Of a stretch of DNA of 64,000 bases, positions 60,504 through 64,000 are shown one piece after another. The notes beneath the pieces are model-generated. The model saw only the letters and a list, made by a program, of their open reading frames with translations. It did no database searches and was not told the DNA's origin. Position 1 is the first letter of the stretch. Every line of letters starts with the position of its first letter. Source of the stretch: Arthrobacter sp. CAU 1506 (lineage in GTDB: Bacteria; Actinomycetota; Actinomycetes; Actinomycetales; Micrococcaceae); assembly GCF_005047635.1 (NCBI RefSeq), contig NZ_SUKC01000010.1, forward strand, positions 1-64,000, read 5' to 3'. The position numbers and the translations under genes were made by a program.

Positions 60504-60982
60504 TGGAGCAGATCGCGAGTCTCCCGTTCGGGCTAGCAGTGCTGAGCTTGTTTGCCATTGTGATGCTGCGCGCCAACGCCACCTATTGGGCCGGCAGGGC
60601 CGTGGCCGCCGGCGGCCGGCACACCCGCCTGGCCCGTCAGCTGGATTCACCCCCGATGCGCCGGGCGGAGGCGATCATTGCGCGCTGGGGAGCCCCCGCC
60701 GTCGCGCTGTCTTTCCTCACCGTGGGAATCCAGACGGCGGTCAACGCCACTGCGGGGTTGGGCCGGATGCCGCTGCGCCGCTACCTGCCTGCGGTGGTGA
60801 TCGGCTCGGTGCTGTGGGCGCTGCTGTACGCCACGGTCGGGCTGGCCGCCCTGAGAGCCTGGTTGGCCGCGACCGCCGGTTCCCCGATGGGGATCGCCGT
60901 CGTGCTGCTGTTGGCAGTTGCCGTGGTGGTCGGCGTGCTGCTGGCCCGGCGCCGACGGCAGCGGGACCAAGCCTCCGCCTGA
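60503..60982 (+). CDS. DedA/SNARE-associated (VTT-domain) membrane protein (159 aa)
   Basis: Two to four membrane helices with the VTT motif region: IARWGAPAVALSFLTVGIQTAVNATAGLGRMPLRRYLPAVVIGSVLWALLYATVGLAAL. The family comprises lipid scramblase/flippase-related proteins (DedA, UPF0043), but this one is shorter than usual, and the F-x-R-P-like motif appears changed. It lacks its own ribosome binding site and overlaps the preceding small ORF. Function not assigned. Confidence 0.75.
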   Translation: MEQIASLPFGLAVLSLFAIVMLRANATYWAGRAVAAGGRHTRLARQLDSPPMRRAEAIIARWGAPAVALSFLTVGIQTAVNATAGLGRMPLRRYLPAVVIGSVLWALLYATVGLAALRAWLAATAGSPMGIAVVLLLAVAVVVGVLLARRRRQRDQASA

Positions 60983-61130
60983 TCGATCTGACAGAGCCGC
61001 CTGATCCGGCTGATCCGGCAGATCCGGCGGGCCGTCGGAGCGCCCGGGACAGGTGCCACGTGGCCGACGCCTCAGCCGGTATTCCTCCCGCCGTTGGTGG
61101 CTCCGGCAACGAAAACATTAGGCTAGGGGT

Positions 61131-61976
61131 ATGCCCGCTTTCAGAAACCGTCGTGCCGCTGCCCTCCCCGCCAAACTTTCCCGCTCCTGGCTGCTGGCCT
61201 CCGCAGCGGACGAAGCGAATTTCGGCCCGGCGCTCGCCTCTGAAGCAGACTCGGTCATTTTCGACATGGAAGATGCCGTGCCCGCCGCGGGCAAGGCCGA
61301 GGCCCGGGAGCGCGTGGTGGAGGCGCTGTCCACCGGCATGACCGCTTGGGTTCGCGTGAACGGCATTGAAACCGAGTACTGGGCCGACGACCTGGCCGCG
61401 CTGTCCAAGGCGCCGGGCCTGCGCGGCGTCATGCTGGCCATGACGGAGAAGCCCGAGCAGGTCACGCACACCGCCATGCGCCTGCAGGCCGGAACCCCGG
61501 TCCTGGCGCTGATCGAATCCGCCGTCGGCATCGAGAACGCCACCGACATCGCCCGCGCGCCGGGCACTTTCCGGCTGGCCTTCGGCGTGGGCGACTTCCG
61601 CCGCGACACCGGTGCCAGCGATTCGCCGATGGCGCTGGCCTACGCCCGCTCCCGCTTGGTGGTCGCGTCCCGCGTGGGGCAACTGCCCGGCCCGATCGAC
61701 GGCCCGACCGTGGGCGCACTGGGCGAGGAACTGCTCGAGGCCTGCAAGGTCACCGCGTCCATGGGCATGACCGGCAAGCTCTGCCTGCTCACCGATGCCG
61801 CCGACACCATCAACAAGGGGCTCTCGCCCAGCGAGTCGGAGATCAAGTGGGCGCACGAACTGCTGGACGCGCACGCGGCCGGCGCCGTGGTGGGCGACGG
61901 CTCCTACCTGCCGCGTCTGGCCCGCGCCGAGAAGATCTCCTCGTTGGCTGATTCCTACGGCCTCTGGAACGCGTAA
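61131..61976 (+). CDS. HpcH/HpaI aldolase / citrate lyase beta-like protein (281 aa)
   Basis: TIM-barrel CoA-ester lyase family. SWLLASAADEANFGPALASEADSVIFDMEDAVPAAGKAEAR holds the metal/acid residues (DMEDAV), WVRVNGIETEYW and LALIESAVGIENATDIARAP (with catalytic Glu) follow, and the C-terminus is normal. Relatives cleave citryl-CoA or malyl-CoA; the partner subunits of citrate lyase are absent, so a free (malyl- or citramalyl-) lyase is more likely. TAGGGGT precedes the ATG. Confidence 0.88.
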   Translation: MPAFRNRRAAALPAKLSRSWLLASAADEANFGPALASEADSVIFDMEDAVPAAGKAEARERVVEALSTGMTAWVRVNGIETEYWADDLAALSKAPGLRGVMLAMTEKPEQVTHTAMRLQAGTPVLALIESAVGIENATDIARAPGTFRLAFGVGDFRRDTGASDSPMALAYARSRLVVASRVGQLPGPIDGPTVGALGEELLEACKVTASMGMTGKLCLLTDAADTINKGLSPSESEIKWAHELLDAHAAGAVVGDGSYLPRLARAEKISSLADSYGLWNA

Positions 61977-62032
61977 GGCCCTGAGCCCCGGCGAAGCCCG
62001 ACGGCAGTGCTTCCGTTGCGCGCATCCGTCGA

Positions 62033-62179
62033 CGCTGACACCGCCAGGCGTCGCCTGAGTTAGTCCCGGGCGAACAGCTGGCGCTGACACCGCCAGGCGT
62101 CGCCTGAGTTAGTCCCGGGCGAACAGCTGGCGCTGACACCGCCTGGCGCCGCCTCGGGTCAGTCCCGGGTGAACAGTTC
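62033..62179. repeat. 49-bp tandem repeats copying the end of the NmrA-like gene
   Basis: Two identical 49-bp units at 62033-62081 and 62082-62130 are followed by a degenerate third at 62131-62179 that contains the gene's real stop codon (62159-62161). Each copy includes the sequence for the last residues (LFARD-stop in the copies, LFTRD-stop in the gene) plus the CAGGCG/CGCCTG palindrome. It looks like stepwise tandem duplication of the gene end. Confidence 0.9.
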
Positions 62180-63019
62180 GCGCAGGCTCAGCGCCGGGCG
62201 CCCGGTCAGCAGGTCCACGTCGTGGGTCACCAGGTCCAGTTCCCCGGCTGCGATCGCCGTGTAGGTACTGACCCACGCGTCCAGCTGCCAGCCAGGGGCG
62301 CCGAAGTGTGCACGGCTGGAGTAGGCCTCCTCCACCGTTTCATTGAGGAACGACGTCGGACGGCCGGTTGCCTCGGCGATGGCGACTGCCGCCTCGGCCA
62401 GGGTCACTGATTCCGGACCCGTCAGCTCATAGGTGAAGCCGGCGTGCGGCATCGGTTCGGCAAGGATCGCTGCCGCCGCGCGGGCAACATCTTCGCGCGC
62501 CACAAACGCCGCCTTCCCCTCGCCGGCCGGGCCACGGATGACGCCCGCTTCGTCGGCGAAGAGCGGCAGGATATCCGCGTAGAGGTTGTTGCGCAGCAGC
62601 GTGTGCTTCAGGCCGGATCCGCGCAGCTTCTCCTCTGTGGCGAAGTGGTCGCGTGCCAGCGTGAAGGTGGCGTCTTCGGCCGCGCCGATGAACGAGGTGT
62701 AGACGATGTGTTCCACGCCGGCGGCGATGGCGGCGTCAATGAAGGTGAAATGCTGCTCAAGCCGGTCTTCGGCTTCGGCGGCGGAGACCATGAACAGCGT
62801 CTCGACGCCGTCCAGTGCCGCGGCAACGGCGGCCTTGTCGCCATAGCCGGCGCGCGCCGTCGTCGTTCCCGGCAGTTGCGGCGCGCGGGAGGGATCGCGA
62901 AGGATCAGCCGCAGCGGCAGGTTCTGCTCCGCCAGCATGCTGGCTACCATCCCGCCCACTTGGCCAGTGGAGCCGGTGACGGCAATCGGGGTTACCTCGG
63001 GGGAGTCGGGTGCGCTCAT
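62159..63019 (-). CDS. NmrA-like NAD(P)-binding protein, atypical SDR (286 aa)
   Basis: Rossmann fold with [38 protein letters not shown] (GxxGxxG). [46 protein letters not shown] is typical of NmrA/QOR2-like proteins, and [24 protein letters not shown] follows. Members act as redox sensors or quinone reductases. The start at 63019 follows family length. Its 3' end is tandemly repeated downstream. Divergent from gluQ. Confidence 0.9.
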   Translation of the reverse strand: MSAPDSPEVTPIAVTGSTGQVGGMVASMLAEQNLPLRLILRDPSRAPQLPGTTTARAGYGDKAAVAAALDGVETLFMVSAAEAEDRLEQHFTFIDAAIAAGVEHIVYTSFIGAAEDATFTLARDHFATEEKLRGSGLKHTLLRNNLYADILPLFADEAGVIRGPAGEGKAAFVAREDVARAAAAILAEPMPHAGFTYELTGPESVTLAEAAVAIAEATGRPTSFLNETVEEAYSSRAHFGAPGWQLDAWVSTYTAIAAGELDLVTHDVDLLTGRPALSLRELFTRD

Positions 63020-63109
63020 GGCTACAGCATATTCGCCCCCGGCTACCGCGGCAGGCGGGGACCAGGCAACAGCCCGCTTTGGCTGCGCTGGTGCTGCTAC
63101 CGTGGGGAC

Positions 63110-64000
63110 GTGCCAGCAGCCCAGAGTCCCGCCGGTCCGCTGCCTCCAGCCGGTCGGTTCGCGCCCAGCCCTTCCGGTGAACTGCACATCGGCAACCTGC
63201 GCACCGCGGTGCTGGCCTGGCTCTTCGCGCGCAGCAGCGGCCGCCGCTTCCTCATCCGGGTGGAGGACCTGGACCGCGCGCGTGCCGGCTTCGAGGCCCA
63301 GCAGTTGGAGGACTTGGCGGCCATCGGACTCGACTGGGACGGCGAGGTGGTGCGGCAAACCGACCGCGGACCGATCTACCAGCGCGCCCTCGAGCAGCTG
63401 GCCGCGGCCGGTCTGGTCTACGAATGCTTCTGCACGCGGCGGGAAATCGCGGAAGCTCCCAGCGCTCCGCACGCCCCGGAGGGCGCTTACCCTGGGACCT
63501 GCCGAAACCTCACCGACGCTGAACGCGAGCAGCGCCGCCAAGACCGCCCCGCCGCGCTGCGGCTGCGCACCGACACCGCCAGCTACACGGTCGCCGACCG
63601 GCTGCACGGCGACTACACCGGCATGGTGGACGACTTTGTGTTGCGGCGCAACGACGGCGTTCCGGCCTACAATCTCGCGGTGGTGGTGGACGATGCAGCC
63701 CAAGGCGTGGACCAAGTGGTGCGCGGCGACGACCTGCTGTCCTCCGCGCCTCGGCAGGCCTATCTTGCGCGGCTGCTGGGGCTGCCGCCGGTGGAATACG
63801 CCCATGTGCCGCTGGTCCTCAATGAACGACGGCGGCGCCTGGCCAAGCGCGATGGCGCGGTGACACTGGGGGCCCTGGCGATGGCCGGGCTCAAGGCCTC
63901 CGCTGCGCGGGGCATGCTGCTGCAATCGCTGCAGCTGCCGGACGCGCCGCTGGACCAGCTGGCCGGCGACTTCCGGCCGGAGGCACTGCCGCTGGAGCCC
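63110..64000 (+). CDS. gluQ: Glutamyl-Q tRNA(Asp) synthetase, 5' part (runs off the window)
   Basis: The GTG-started frame stays open to the last base (297 codons). [44 protein letters not shown] is the class I HIGH region (HIGN); [27 protein letters not shown] contains the zinc-site Cys of Glu[21 protein letters not shown] is the KMSKS-like loop. It lacks an anticodon-binding domain, as expected. It glutamylates queuosine in tRNA(Asp). The C-terminus lies beyond the window. Confidence 0.93.
   Translation, partial: MPAAQSPAGPLPPAGRFAPSPSGELHIGNLRTAVLAWLFARSSGRRFLIRVEDLDRARAGFEAQQLEDLAAIGLDWDGEVVRQTDRGPIYQRALEQLAAAGLVYECFCTRREIAEAPSAPHAPEGAYPGTCRNLTDAEREQRRQDRPAALRLRTDTASYTVADRLHGDYTGMVDDFVLRRNDGVPAYNLAVVVDDAAQGVDQVVRGDDLLSSAPRQAYLARLLGLPPVEYAHVPLVLNERRRRLAKRDGAVTLGALAMAGLKASAARGMLLQSLQLPDAPLDQLAGDFRPEALPLEP

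Noticed and set aside
62033-62179. CRISPR or attachment-site repeats
   Set aside because: Units are directly contiguous and contain the end of the neighbouring gene, so tandem gene-end duplication explains them.

Overview
The window is high-GC bacterial DNA with many GTG starts, ATGA/TGATG start-stop overlaps and GGAGG-type ribosome binding sites. Gene content (split E1 2-oxoacid dehydrogenase, mycothiol-type ArsC, CsoR/CopA copper set, GluQRS, DUF2277/DUF2695/DUF1345 proteins, TGTGA-N6-TCAC sites of GlxR type) points to an Actinomycetota chromosome, most likely Arthrobacter or a close relative in Micrococcaceae. The taxon is an inference from content; no search was run.

Layout. 1-2.5 kb is an insertion-sequence scar: the 3' end of an IS256-type transposase, a full-length IS110-family transposase and a 5'-truncated second IS110 copy. 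2.5-5.1 kb holds a CGNR regulator and an EamA transporter that diverge across a perfect inverted repeat, then an IclR regulator. 5.1-14.6 kb is one leftward set of seven genes: acetoacetyl-CoA synthetase, biotin carrier, biotin carboxylase, a divergent pyruvate-carboxylase-type carboxyltransferase, a HAD phosphatase, and a PEP synthase split into a phosphohistidine protein and an ATP-grasp protein. A lone ABC-type substrate-binding lipoprotein diverges from it across two CRP/GlxR-like sites.

The most interesting reading of this set is a ketone (acetone) carboxylation route. The PEP-synthase-like pair would phosphorylate the enol, as phenylphosphate synthase does for phenol. The HAD phosphatase and biotin-dependent carboxyltransferase would turn it into acetoacetate, and acetoacetyl-CoA synthetase would feed that to central metabolism. 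I know of no characterised pathway with this combination, but the sequence proves only the gene families, not the substrate.

16-34 kb is mostly transport, regulation and stress genes: an AAHS-type MFS, a ZIP-like protein, a copper module (CsoR, CopZ and CopA with a His-rich insert, plus a CsoR operator), an MFS/TetR drug-efflux pair around a perfect palindrome, membrane proteins, a flavin reductase, TrxB and two ArsC-like proteins, one lacking the catalytic cysteine. 34-48 kb holds an aminotransferase, a pyrimidine-dimer glycosylase, RlmN, a thioesterase, a BCCT transporter, the initiator tRNA-fMet with a duplicated 3' end 1.5 kb away (possible small island), PurB, a two-gene alpha/beta-hydrolase set and a HisC-type aminotransferase. 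48-52 kb is a three-gene 2-oxoacid dehydrogenase operon behind a 42-bp imperfect palindrome.

55.2-58 kb is a compact candidate RiPP/PEARL locus: a TrmB/LuxR-type regulator, a 51-aa secreted peptide ending in WDW, a stand-alone SpaB_C (small LanB) enzyme, and a 61-aa Trp-rich peptide that overlaps the enzyme gene by ATGA and is followed by a strong terminator. The last 6 kb carries an aldo/keto reductase, a HTH protein, a DedA-like protein with a coupled 41-aa upstream ORF, a citrate-lyase-beta-like protein, an NmrA-type protein whose 3' end is tandemly triplicated, and the start of gluQ, which runs off the end.
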